Shown: positions 32,264 through 43,089 of the stretch, piece after piece
Position numbering within the stretch: position 1 is the first letter of the stretch
Layout of the letters: each line of letters starts with the position of its first letter
Assembly: GCA_029378245.1 (NCBI GenBank)
Contig: JARKIF010000051.1
Span: 124,001 to 188,000, forward strand
Direction of reading: 5' to 3'
Length of the DNA: 64,000 bases
Source: Roridomyces roridus
Taxonomy: Eukaryota > Basidiomycota > Agaricomycetes > Agaricales > Mycenaceae
Program-made: the position numbers and the translations under genes
The notes under the pieces: generated by a model
Seen by the model: the letters and a program-made list of their open reading frames with translations, nothing else
Databases searched by the model: none
What the model was told of the DNA's origin: nothing

Positions 32264-33630
32264 TCAATCGAAATAGATACCACCGTTGACTGAGATCTGT
32301 TGGAAATATTGTGGAATGAAACAACTCGGTGAAGATGAGCGCTTACAGTTTGTCCTGCACGTCCGAGTTTGAAAATGCCGCTAAAAACAGGCATGCAATT
32401 CATACGCACCAGTGATGAACTGAGACTCCTTGGAAGCGATAAACGAAACGAAGTTCGCTATGTCCTCCGGGACACTATTATGAGATCAGTAAAACGTACA
32501 AGGACAAGTTGAAGCAGGCCTACTAACCCGATACGTTTGAGGGGCGACATTTCAGTGTACTGTATTCGTTAACACAGAGATTGGGGGAGCATATTGGGAA
32601 CTGACGAGCTTTCTAATCTTTTCAGCCCCCTCGGCACTTCCACCACCCGCGGATCTCACTAGATTGAATCGTTAACCGGAGAATCAAAGTTCAAATCCAA
32701 GTGGAACGTACTCATCTCAGTCTCGATCCCCCCAGGTGCATAAGCGTTGACGGTGATGTCTGAGATAGTTCAACGTGCGTTTGCGAAGGATGGGAAAGCC
32801 TGCCTACCATGCTGGCCGAACTCCAACGCTACGTCGAGTCCAGATCAGAATACTTTACTTGAATCGATATCACAAACTACCGGCAGATTGAGTCAGCCCT
32901 CTAACCGCGAACTGTGACGCCGTATACGGCCAGTCCTCTCCTATTCCTTGAAAAACACGAATATCAACGCCCTCAATCTCAAATTCGAACAACCACTCAC
33001 CTTGCTTGCCAGCAACTGAACAAGCACCAATAATGCGTCCCCCCCTTCCCTGCGTAATCATCTGCAACCCAGCGTACTTGTAGCAAAGAAAAGTGCCCCA
33101 GGCGTTGACACTCATCGTGCGATCCCAGTCTTCCGCGGAAACTAAAAGCCAGGTTTAGACTACCCAGAGGCTCTTCGAATCCCGGGAAAAAACACCTTCT
33201 GCAGTCCGCATACCATAGTTGCCGAGGACCCCCGCGTTGGCGACCATCTAGTATCCAAGAAAAGAAAGAACATCAGTCCCCACTTGTCGTTCTCCAAAGC
33301 TTCACACGAGAACGCACCACATCGAGTGCCCCATGTTCCCCCACCACATCCTCAATCATGCTTTTCACCTGCTCCTCTTTCGAAACATCAGCAACATGCA
33401 TCGAGCTAGCCGGTCCTTTGGTCTTCAGGAGCAGCGCAAAGTTCCTTAGCTCGTCGGACTGGCGAGAAGCGTCGTTGACAGCGATGACGAAACCATCTGC
33501 GGCGAGCCGGGACGCTATGGCTCTCCCGATACCGCGGGCTGAGTTTGGATCTCCAGTGAGATGAAGTCGCCTGGCTCGAGAAGACGGACATACCAGCACC
33601 AGTAACGAGTGCGACTCCTCTGGGCGACAT
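32264..33630 (-). CDS. Short-chain dehydrogenase/reductase with Lys-to-Gln catalytic change
   Basis: The start gives MSPRGVALVTGAG, then after a short intron ARGIGRAIASRLAADGF, so the TGxxxGIG dinucleotide-binding loop spans the intron. The NAG motif is MVANAGVLGNYG. The active-site segment reads WPYTASQFAVRGL: Tyr is kept but the YxxxK lysine is Gln (codon CAG on the minus strand near 32915). Substrate-side and C-terminal segments (ITVNAYAPGG, PEDIANFVSFIASKESQFITG, ISVNGGIYFD-stop) are intact. About nine exons sit at positions shared with the copy at 34.3-35.5 kb. The family resembles acetoin/diacetyl reductase-like classical SDRs, but the substrate is unknown. Loss of the Lys predicts weak or no oxidoreductase activity. 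Confidence 0.75.
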
Positions 33631-33787
33631 GGGATAGGATGCTAAACTTGCGTTTTGGCCGCCTGTGAGCGGGAGACACTGAAGAAGGATGAGATTGCTC
33701 CCGAGTTCGAGCGACCGAGTCCACGGTGGGAATCCGACTCCCCACGGATTATAATAGAATTTCCTGGAACCCACCAACAAAAGGGAA

Positions 33788-34125
33788 TCAATCGAAATCT
33801 ACGAGTCAGATCAGTCTTTCGGGCTCGATGGATGGGATAAAGAATTGAACACAGACACGACGCTATTGAATCTGAATTTATCCAGTCAAATCCAGATCGT
33901 CGCACTCGCCTGTGATAAAACAAGACTCTTTAGAAGCCACGAACGACACCAAATCAGCTGATACCGGGACCGCATTCAATACATCAACCTCTGACTTGCT
34001 TGAGAGTATCGGATGTTCATCGTGCGGTCCCAATCTTCGGCCGAAAACATTCAGAATGCTCTACCGGCGCCCATGACCAGTGCGCTTCCTGGGTTCTATC
34101 AGGTCATTTGAACCAAAAGCTGCGA
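33788..34125 (-). pseudogene. Rearranged SDR remnant (SDR fragment C)
   Basis: Three short exon pieces survive in order on the minus strand: GSALVMGAG (start of the cofactor site), FSAEDWDRTMN, and ADLVSFVASKESCFITG. They are followed by a DFD-stop end. Everything between them, including the active site, is deleted. It lies between the two full SDR genes. Confidence 0.7.
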
Positions 34126-34312
34126 GCCGTTGCCGCCGAGAAGCTTCCATGAGCACGGATGAGCCAGGGCAAGACTAAACGTTCCTCGATACCCAGACTG
34201 TGTTGATCAAAAGAGGGTCAGTCCTATGCGTTGACTCGAAAGTGAAGCCTGGAGTGAGCTCTGCCTGTGTTATGCCTCGGCGCGCGCATCGAACAATACA
34301 CATAAAATGCAT

Positions 34313-35514
34313 TCAATCGAAAAATAGACCGCCATTAATCGATATCTGTGAACCCAATAAGCTTCGAGGACCTCAGAACAGCCAGAAGCCTTACACTCTG
34401 CCCCGTAATAAACTTGGACTCCTTTGAAGCCAAGAACGACACCAGACCCGCAACATCCGTCGCTTCTCTGCATCACTGTGAGAAATCGGAATCAGCTGGG
34501 TGAGTGCTGTGTACCCGAGAGTTTTGAGCGGCGATCTTTCTTTGAACTGCTCTTCCATTGAGCACGGGGGCGGTATGAATCTGGGAGACACCCACAAAGT
34601 TTCGCAACTGTTCTGCTCCGGCGGGACTGGCTCCATCGACTGTAGATAGTCAGTACGACTGCACACCAAAGTTTTGTAAACGTACGCATGGGAGTGTCGA
34701 TTGCGCCAGGCGCGTAAGCGTTCACGGTGATCCCTACCCAAATCAATATCTCTTCAGCAAAAAAGAGACTTGATACCGTGTTCGCCAAACTCGAGCGCTA
34801 GCGAGCCGTTGAATTACAGCTAAACTTGACTCGAGTTTGCTTGCCTGCAGACTGAGTGAGCCCTCTGACCGCGAATTTCGAGGCAGAGTAAGGCCACTGC
34901 GTGATCCCTCGTTTTCCTGCAATCGAGGAAGCGCCAATGATTCGGCCCCCGCGTCCCTGCTTGATCATCTGAAGTCCCGCGTACTTGTAGCAAAGGAAGG
35001 CACTCCGTGCGTTTATATTCATAACGCGCTCCCATTCTTCCACAGAGACTAGCAGCCAAATCAGTATAAATGACGCGACACTGGGGTCAATCACCCACCC
35101 TGAGAGATTGGGGTCCTCGAGAGCCCTGCAACGCCCGCGTTGGCGACCATCTCCCATCCCAAGTCAACATCCCTCGCGAATCCAAAGGGGAAAAAAGCAC
35201 GCACGACATCCAGACCGCCGTGTTTCTGCACCGCCGCTTCGACCATCTCTCTCACCTGCACATCCTCCGACACATCGCCAACATGAATCGAAGTCTCGCG
35301 CTCACTATTCTTTGTGCGAATCTCCTCCACGAGACTCTCCAACTCTTTCATCTTTGCTTCCAGGTCGTTCACGGCGACGTCAAATCCGTCTTCGGCAAGC
35401 CGCAACGCGACCGCCCGACCGATCCCTTGTGCTAGCGAAATTGCAGCAGAGGGATGAACTGGAGTGGATGGACGTACCAGCGCCGGTGACGAAGGCGATT
35501 CCTTTGGACGACAT
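34313..35514 (-). CDS. Short-chain dehydrogenase/reductase, intact catalytic set
   Basis: This is a classical NAD(P)(H) oxidoreductase of about 260 residues after splicing. MSSKGIAFVTGAG joins across an intron to AQGIGRAVALRLAEDGFDV, giving TGxxxGIG. DVSEDVQVREMVEAA precedes LDVV, then MVANAGVAG. The NINARSAFLCYKYAGLQ segment leads to the active site WPYSASKFAVRGL with both Tyr and Lys. LALEFGEHG, ITVNAYAPGAIDTPM and VAGLVSFLASKESKFITG follow, and the protein ends INGGLFFD. At least seven introns have GT-AG borders. It is the most complete member of the cluster. The fold and motifs fit acetoin/diacetyl reductase-like SDRs; the substrate is not predictable. Confidence 0.8.
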
Positions 35515-36539
35515 GACGGTGGAAGTCAAGGTGATCTCGGCATCAAATCAAACTCAGTCCGGATTTAGGCCCAAAAGAGGCCAAGGTCCATCAATAATGT
35601 TCAAATCTCCGCCCGACGGCGAGTGACAATACAAATTGCCTCCGAGCAATTGAAAGTGAATTTTCCGACATAATCCACCGCTTTACCTGTGAGGAGGAAC
35701 ATGCAATGGTACGTGAAATTCAAAAATTAAAATGTCCACCTCATGTCGTTTGAACTTGCTGTATCCAGCAACTCCTTATACCCCTCACACTTTCGTCGGA
35801 TCGCGTACGTCGCTTCTGGGATATCACGCTGCAAGGTCCACTCTGTATGAACTCCACCGAGTTGATCTCCTTCTGAAGATTTAAATGTGCTCGCCATTTA
35901 GCAACAATGCGAGCGCAGGCCAAGGGCTGCTTGCCAGTTTCTAGCAGTGAATCGACTCCGAAGCCATGATCAGTGAGAATCTCGTTCGATTCGAGACGGG
36001 GTCATGGGGAAGGAGCGCTGTAATAACTTTCTTTTGGGCGGAGATGCAATATTACGACGGAGGCCTTGAATTGTTCAACCTGGGTTTCCACATGCATTAG
36101 TCGGATATTCCCCAGATTGAACCGCAGCTTGAGCAGCTTTGAATGTTGATATCATTCCTCCCGATGCTGGTATCCCGACTCTCGGTTCCACATCGATTGA
36201 ACGATTCTGATTCGTTAAATTCATGTAGTAAATCAGCACCATGCGTTTGTTTGAGTCGAGGCTAAGCCATAGGAATAATGTAGATTGGTCGGTCTTTTTC
36301 CGTCTTCCGTTCAATACGCGCAGGATCCGGAAACATTCCCGTTGAATTATTACGGTAACTGGAAGCTCTGTACTCTGAAAGAGAAGGTGTACACCAGCCA
36401 TGAGCCCAGGACTTCGAGCCAAAGAACAAGCCCGCAAGGCCCACAAGCTCTGAAAAGTTGATTCCCTCCTGGAACAAAGTGAACACAGTTCAAAGGCTGC
36501 TTTCAGTAGTTATCCAGCTCCAGGTCGCCACTGAGTATG
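35515..36539. other. Spacer with an unassigned minus-strand open region
   Basis: Minus-strand frames at 36075-36446 and 36262-36486 contain protein-like stretches (NFSELVGLAGLFFGSKSWAH; GGMISTFKAAQAAVQSGEYP) that may be exons of one gene or remnant. I recognise no family. The word CTCGTTCGATTCGAGA occurs at about 35980 and again near 37328. Confidence 0.35.
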
Positions 36540-37309
36540 GGTGTCCTCTTTGGACAAAAATAAATGGATTCTGATGACCCCAATTTCTCATTTTGACCCG
36601 GGCCAATTCCTATTTCTGACCGTGATCACAATGATCACAGCCCGAATAGCGCCGTGAGATGTGAAATGAACCTGGAGAGACAAAACAAAATTGCGAAACT
36701 AGAATCACATTCATCAAATTAAAATCTTCTCCATCAAAATGAAATCACAGCCATCAAAATGAGATTTCAGCCATCAGAATGAAATCACGCAAAATCATAC
36801 CAACGTCAGGAATCAATGATGACACCACTCCCGGCTCAGGCTCTCTTCCCCGGCAGTGTCGGCTCTCGACAGAGATAGGGCTTTGGTTCCATGGTGGATA
36901 TGTTTATTTACTGCGCCGGGGATCAGCTCTGTCTGGAGCACCTAGTAGTAGGTCACCTAGAGGCTAGGGCTGAACCACCGTGAAAATTACCCTCTGCGGG
37001 ATGGGTATCTGCGTGGAAAATCCCGCTTGGTCAGACCCCAACTGAGCTCTGGCGGCTGCGTGCGGACGTGCGCGGCATCCACGCGTGGGCATCAATGATT
37101 GATCCACTTCGCATGTCACTCTGATGTCAGTCGATCTCATTTTGATCTCGCTTGTTTTCATTCTGATCTCCCCGGATTTTGTTTTGATCTCGCCCAGTTT
37201 TTGTTTTCCATTGAGACCGTGATCACAGTCAGAAAATGAGAATGCTGGCCATCAAAATGAGATTTTGGCATTGAAAACAGAAATACTCTTTTTGTCCAGG
37301 AAGGACACC
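36540..37309. mobile_element. Small TIR element with CATCAAAATGA repeats (element E)
   Basis: The ends are inverted: GGTGTCCTCTTTGGACAAAA on the left and, reverse complemented, GGTGTCCTTCCTGGACAAAA on the right. Subterminal parts carry several copies of 'catcaaaatgagat' and paired 'gaccgtgatcacagt' words, inverted between the two arms. Length is about 770 bp with no coding capacity. A clean target duplication is not visible. Confidence 0.55.
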
Positions 37310-38389
37310 TGTACTGAGGCACAAGGCTCGTTCGATTCGAGAAGGAGTCCTACAATGGCATTCACCGACTTTTTCTTAATCAGAGATTGTAAACACACCT
37401 CTCTACAGGCCTCCTTCTTTCACTTTGGGAAACAGACGTAGGAAGAATCAACATGAATAAAAAAATCCTACTCCTGTGCCCTGGACTTATGTACAAATTC
37501 TCTGTCCTCCGCACTGAGCCCATGCTCAAACTTCTTGAACGTATCAGTCGCCTCGAAGAATTCGTGCTCGATGATATCCGCCCGCTCTTTCGAACGCGGT
37601 TTGATCGTGCACCTGAATGGTTCCGGTGCGGTGAACATGCCCTGCTCAGTCAAATTCAAATTTAAATTCAATGGGTGGTTGGAGATACATTTGAGGCATC
37701 TCGCTTTACTCACCCTCTGATAAGCGGACGTATCAGGCGGGATAGGATTTCCCGACGCGTCGATGTCCGGGCTGAATTGGAACGCCCATATGAGATTCAC
37801 GGCGTTGAAATTCTGTAGCCCTTGGTCAGCAGCGTGATACAGGACAAGACGAAGGTATATATGGAGACGGACAATTGAATGTTGCGCCAAGTGAATACCG
37901 GGGCATATTCTCTGCGCACAAAGTTTGTGAGTAATCCAACGGAGGCAGCTGGAAGTACCAACGTGACCAACGCCAAAAGGCAAATTATGTCGCAGATCGC
38001 TTCCATCGACCCCAGGCTTGGTGCCATTCTCGGACAGCAAAAATCGCTCTGGGATGAAGTTCTGGGGGTCGTCGAATAAATCTGTTGGAGTCGGGTATTC
38101 ACGTTGAATGGATTCCAGCATATATGCTCACCTGGGTCGTGGAAGATGCCGTCTAATGCAGAGTCAGTCCATTGAACTGTGATTTTGCAAAAGAAAACTC
38201 ACAAACGTTCACGAAGATAGTCGCGCCCTTGGGGATGATGTATCCTTTGTACTATACGCAGAATCAGCATATAGAACAGCTACTACACCGCAAACACTGA
38301 CCTCCTCAGCCGTCAAGGTTGCGTGAGGAATCAGTATGGGAGCGACTGGCCGGAATCGGTGGGTCTCCAAAATCAGAGCACGGATGTAT

Positions 38390-38755
38390 CACCTAATGGA
38401 CCCAACAACCCCTGCCAATAGGCAAGGCACCATACATATGTGGTGCCTTGCTAATTAGCAGTGAAAGTGTTAAAAGGGCTATGGCTGAAGAAAAGGCCGG
38501 AGAAATACTGAAGAAATACTGGACACCAAGTCCACTTGACTTGGTGGTGGACAAGTCCCCTGGTAGCCGGCCGAGGTGTACCGGCTTCTCGGCCGGTCAT
38601 CAAAGGCGATCAATAATTGATGGGATCAAAAAAGCGCATTTTGCATGGCATGACCAAGTCATCACAGTTGGCAACTGAATCACACTGCCGTGCGATCCCA
38701 TCAATTATTGATGGCATCAGCAACAACCGAAGTTGTAGAGGGAGTCAAGGGCTAC
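38390..38755 (+). repeat. Left TIR of element B
   Basis: 366 bp, inverted at 41032-41397. It contains an internal hairpin (about 38428-38450, 'gcaccatacatatgtggtgc') and two copies of the ATTGATGG palindrome. The 76-codon frame it contains appears twice only because of the repeat. Confidence 0.88.
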
Positions 38756-41031
38756 AAGAGCTGTCAATCAACTTGTAGCTCCAGATGTCTCCATCATTCA
38801 AAAAATGCAAGACAATCATGTCATCTTGGTGGTACATGACTGGTAAGAAGACCCTTGGGTCCAGATGACTCCCAAGGGTGACCCATCAATGCTGTCCTTG
38901 TCTACTTGTAACTGTCTGTCTTTCCCCAATGTCCTTTTTTGCCGCGGTCTGCAGTTCAATTCCCCTCTCTCCCTTCTTTTTTCTCTGCCAGTGTGAACAT
39001 CTGTCCACAATCCTTACATCCATCTATTTGAGCAAAGGAGAATTCCCCCTTGCTCATGTGGACCTGCCTATGTGGTTGATCAGACAGTTTTGATCCCGAG
39101 TCCTAGTTGGGACTACTACTCCAAGTGGCCCCAAAAGGAAGTTTTGCCCAATGCACCCACTGCATGCAACTCTGTACAGCAGGAAATGTCAGAAGGGACT
39201 TTATAGGTGTAATAATGTGATTTGACAGCCTCAAATGCCCATAGGGAAGCAATGGCAAACTGATACATCAGTCTTTGTTGTGCAGGGGAAGTCCCTGTTA
39301 TTCCATGACTCTTTGCTATCCAGTCTTGCTAGAAGACATTCTAACTTACTCATTGGTTGTCCCTGACCCTCTTCAATCCTTGTACCTGAAGTCTATGCTA
39401 CAATATGTGTGAGAGACAGCAGGTTTGATTGGAGATCAATTTGTAGTTAGAGGCCCTTTCCCCTTGGGAGGATAATCTCAAAAGTGGATCTCAATTTTGT
39501 TTGAGACTCCATAATCGTTAATTAGTGCAGTCCTGAGATCAGTGTGATGCATGGATGTTGACATAAGTCAGTTTGACTCTGGCAGTGATACAGTCCTATC
39601 CCTCAGGCTAGGAGTGTCCCTGGGTTGCCAGCTTGTATTATATTTCTCACATATTCCAGAGGACCTCTGATCCCATAAGAGATCACACTTTGAGTGGTGT
39701 AGACTCTTGGAACCACGGAGATCAATTTTAAAGTGATCAGTGAATTATGGCTCAAGGGGTTGGTCAAATGGGCTGATGGAGGGCTTAATGGAACTCTCCT
39801 AAGTCACAGCATTCAGAATATATATAGTTTTGCATTGGTTGACTCTCTGGTTGTTGAGTTATGAACATTTGAACACTTTCATCATGAACACAAAATACTG
39901 CTCAGGTTGCTCTCGGGTTCAACCATTCCACATGTAAATGTGGGTCAATCTGAGATAATGAAGACATATTCTGAGCCGGATTTTGAAGGGGAATCCATTT
40001 CTCATATCCCCAGAAGCTGAAACTCACCATGAGAATCAATATCAAAGGAATGATCCAAATTTGATCATGTACATATCTCAGCTTTCTGAGGTGCTCTTGA
40101 TGAGTATTCTGGCTTCAAATTGATATTTGAGCCTCAGGATGATCCCCCACCCTGGTTGTATGAGTACCTTGCCCAGGGATAAGGAGGAATGCCACAAACA
40201 TGAAAATGGGGGATGTTGGAGTTAAACATTACCTTGGTCTTCCAGGTAAGAGTAGTAACCTATCCCAGAGTCTTTTTATGGTGCCAAGATACCTTGTGAA
40301 TAAAGAGATCAAGGTCTGTGGTGTGAGACTGGCCTCATACACCACCATCAGCTTGGAGATCATGTACTCTGAAATGCCCTTAGTATCACTCTCAGGCAAG
40401 ACATATTGTATCAATGGTGGGGTTATGTACCTTCCCTACCCATCTGACCTTGGGAAGGATAACTGAGAAATCTATCTTGCCATGATATTATGGATTCAAA
40501 AAAGATCAGCTTGTGTGGCTATTATAGGCAGGCTCAAGCCTCCCTCTGCAGCCAATAGCATCCTATACCATGCCTACCATATCAAGGTAGATACTAAGGG
40601 CTTCAAATGACACAGAATCTCCCTCAGTGGACCAAGGATGAGTGAAAAACCGGAAAATTTCCTTTCTGGGACTTGGGAGTAGTGGCCAAGCTGGGACAAA
40701 TACAGTAAAATGACACTGATGCTGGGTGTGTATGGGTAGTGGAGTGAACCAAAACTGATTCATCTGCTAATAGAATGTCAAGGAGGGGCTGAGGAGTGGC
40801 TGATAGACAAATTTGGAGGGTATAAAAAAGGGTGCCCTGACAGGGGATTGATCTTGAGACCTTGGGGAAAAAGACAGGGAAGAGCACATGTACCAAGTAC
40901 ACTAGAGCAGCAGTGCGATTGTGGAGTTTGGGTATGTCCATGTGCCGCACATCGGTATCACTGATGAGTCAATTGTGTCCTTATTGCCAGTGGTGGAGAT
41001 ATCTGAAGGTACAAGTTTATTGGGAGGAGTG

Positions 41032-41397
41032 GTAGCCCTTGACTCCCTCTACAACTTCGGTTGTTGCTGATGCCATCAATAATTGATGGGATCGCACGGC
41101 AGTGTGATTCAGTTGCCAACTGTGATGACTTGGTCATGCCATGCAAAATGCGCTTTTTTGATCCCATCAATTATTGATCGCCTTTGATGACCGGCCGAGA
41201 AGCCGGTACACCTCGGCCGGCTACCAGGGGACTTGTCCACCACCAAGTCAAGTGGACTTGGTGTCCAGTATTTCTTCAGTATTTCTCCGGCCTTTTCTTC
41301 AGCCATAGCCCTTTTAACACTTTCACTGCTAATTAGCAAGGCACCACATATGTATGGTGCCTTGCCTATTGGCAGGGGTTGTTGGGTCCATTAGGTG
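41032..41397 (-). repeat. Right TIR of element B
   Basis: Inverted partner of 38390-38755 with no mismatch seen. Confidence 0.88.
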
Positions 41398-42481
41398 GGA
41401 ATGTATCGCAGCTCGTCGAGGTCATCCAGAGTCGGCATCCGATGAGGACCAACGACGCGGTCGATTTCCTCTTGGGCCTTCTTTTGGGCTTCGGGATAGG
41501 CCGTCAAAGCGAGGATGAGGGTCTGGAGAAAGGACGAGGTGGTGTCCGATCCGCCCTCGATGAGTACACCACCAAGGTATCTATTGACTTCAGTGGTTGA
41601 AGAGAAGGAGTGAAAAAGTGCCGACCCAGTCATCTCCGCATCCATTCCCAGCTCCTCTTCGCTCTTCAAAATCTCCTCCATATAACACCCATTCTCCTCG
41701 AGCTCCTCTTCCCAGCCTCTCCCTCGTCTCGTTCAGCAACCCAAAATACAAATCCCTCTGCAACTTCCTCGTTCGCGCGCAGTCGCGCTTCCACTTTGCC
41801 CACCGCACCGGCACCTATTTGAGGAGAGGAATCAAGTCAATCGGGGGCGTCGCCCCGGGCTCAAGGACCCGCTCCCATTCGTGCTGGGCTTCGAAGAACG
41901 CTGTGGTTTCGGGGGTCTCGTATCGCGGTGTGCGTTTGCCGTACAAGACAGAGAGGATGACGGAACTGGAGTATCGGCGAATGTGCGTGTAGAAGCCCTA
42001 GTAGCTTGTGACCCGCAAGAAATGACGAACTGTATCGTGCCAACACTGTATTTAGTCCGCCGGTCACACAGTCGGCGACGTGCATCGCAGGCCTGTCAAC
42101 CGTGTTGCCGCTGCGCTGGTCTATGAGGACCTTGCCTGCCGCTGGGTCGGTGAGCACCACCGTTGTACCGGGGCCAATCTTCAGCTACAGACGCGTCAGA
42201 ATATCCGTCGTGCTATGAAAAGAGTAATCACCGAATAAAATCCACCATACTTTCGCGACCATTCAGTGAATCTAAAGGGTGTGAATGACGATTAGGAATG
42301 GAGTAATGGCAGTTTGGGAGTACCTGAAATGAGCACATTCACTTGGGAAGATGTGGAGATTACCGAGGAGGGGCACAGTCGGGGGACCCGGGGGTAAACC
42401 TGGTTCGCGAGAGCCTATTTTGAGGAGTCGAAAGCATAGAAAGACAAGGAGGACACCGAGTAGGAGGAGGAGGAAAGACAT

Positions 42482-43089
42482 GTTGTGTATAACATGACAC
42501 CCGGTCGAGGGTTATACTTCATATGGTATACGGCCAGGTGCAGTGTATGTAGAGGTCCGAGGACGGCGGCCTAGTCGGACCTTGAGAGCTCTTCATGAAA
42601 GATATGGTGGAGCCGCCATATGTACCGGCAGGTATTCTGGGATAGAATTGCAGAAACTGGTAGGACTCCGACGAATGTTCGCAGGCAGAAGTTCGCAGGC
42701 AGAAGTTCGGTGAGGAAGACCGTTGTTGCAAGCACAAGGTTTGGACACTTGCAAAGGCCTAGTCTCTCCTACAGACCTTCGACGCTCCGAGTCCGTAACA
42801 TCCGCAAAGAAAGAAAAAGCCCAAGATGCCCGAAAAGAGAATGATTATCGGGTGACCGCCTCCCGCCCGAAAGATCTGTGAGTCGGAGAAGCAGAGCAAG
42901 GAGGCGCAGTCATCCCAATCCCTCCTTGCGCACGGACGCGGGAAGCAAGTGAGGACGCCACATCGTGCCGCTCGCCAGATCATATCAATCATAGATGGCC
43001 ATCAGTGTGATCAATTCTCGAATCGTCTCTCGATTGTCCCTACTCTGTACTCAGCAGCGAAGGTTCAGTGACTCCTCCCAGGAAAAGTT
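42482..43089. other. 5' flank of the P450 remnant, no gene seen
   Basis: There is no convincing frame. A short tandem duplication, 'ttcgcaggcagaag' twice, sits at about 42678-42705. Confidence 0.3.

Larger units (their letters stand above)
38390..41397. mobile_element. Long-TIR element B (non-autonomous) inside the P450
   Basis: The ends begin CACCTAATGGACCC. The 366-bp terminal inverted repeats (38390-38755 and 41032-41397) look identical base for base. Host flanks carry the gene-strand duplication atacatcc, with one extra base in one copy. The interior is collinear with element A, but the outer about 150 bp of the TIR differ completely from A, so ends evolve faster than cores or were exchanged. 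The CCATCAATAATTGATGG-type palindromes and the Pol III-like module are shared. No transposase; the weak frame at 40200-40466 is the only counterpart of the A frame. Identity of the TIRs suggests a recent insertion. Confidence 0.88.
37468..42481 (-). pseudogene. Cytochrome P450 pseudogene split by element B
   Basis: The N-terminus is a membrane anchor followed by the Pro hinge LPPGPPTVPLLGNLH. FTEWSRKYGG, TDRPAMHVADCVTGGLN-type sequence, and the I-helix GGVLIEGGSDTTSS follow. Then comes the ExxR motif in LILETHRFRP, and the haem loop FGVG-(intron)-RICPG, in which the conserved Cys is present. Three lesions are visible. The helix B-C region with its WxxxR motif is deleted between VLARY and RRYSSSVIL near 42020-41960. 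There is one extra base in the C-run at 41711-41713. A 3-kb transposon sits between the RY and RAL codons just before ExxR. Relatives are microsomal fungal P450s of about 500 residues. The gene is dead. Confidence 0.85.

Noticed and set aside
38448..41339. Two identical 76-codon frames as a duplicated gene pair
   Set aside because: They are the two TIRs of element B.
42519..43089. Extra N-terminal exon of the P450
   Set aside because: The signal-anchor and Pro hinge are already complete in the exon starting at 42481.
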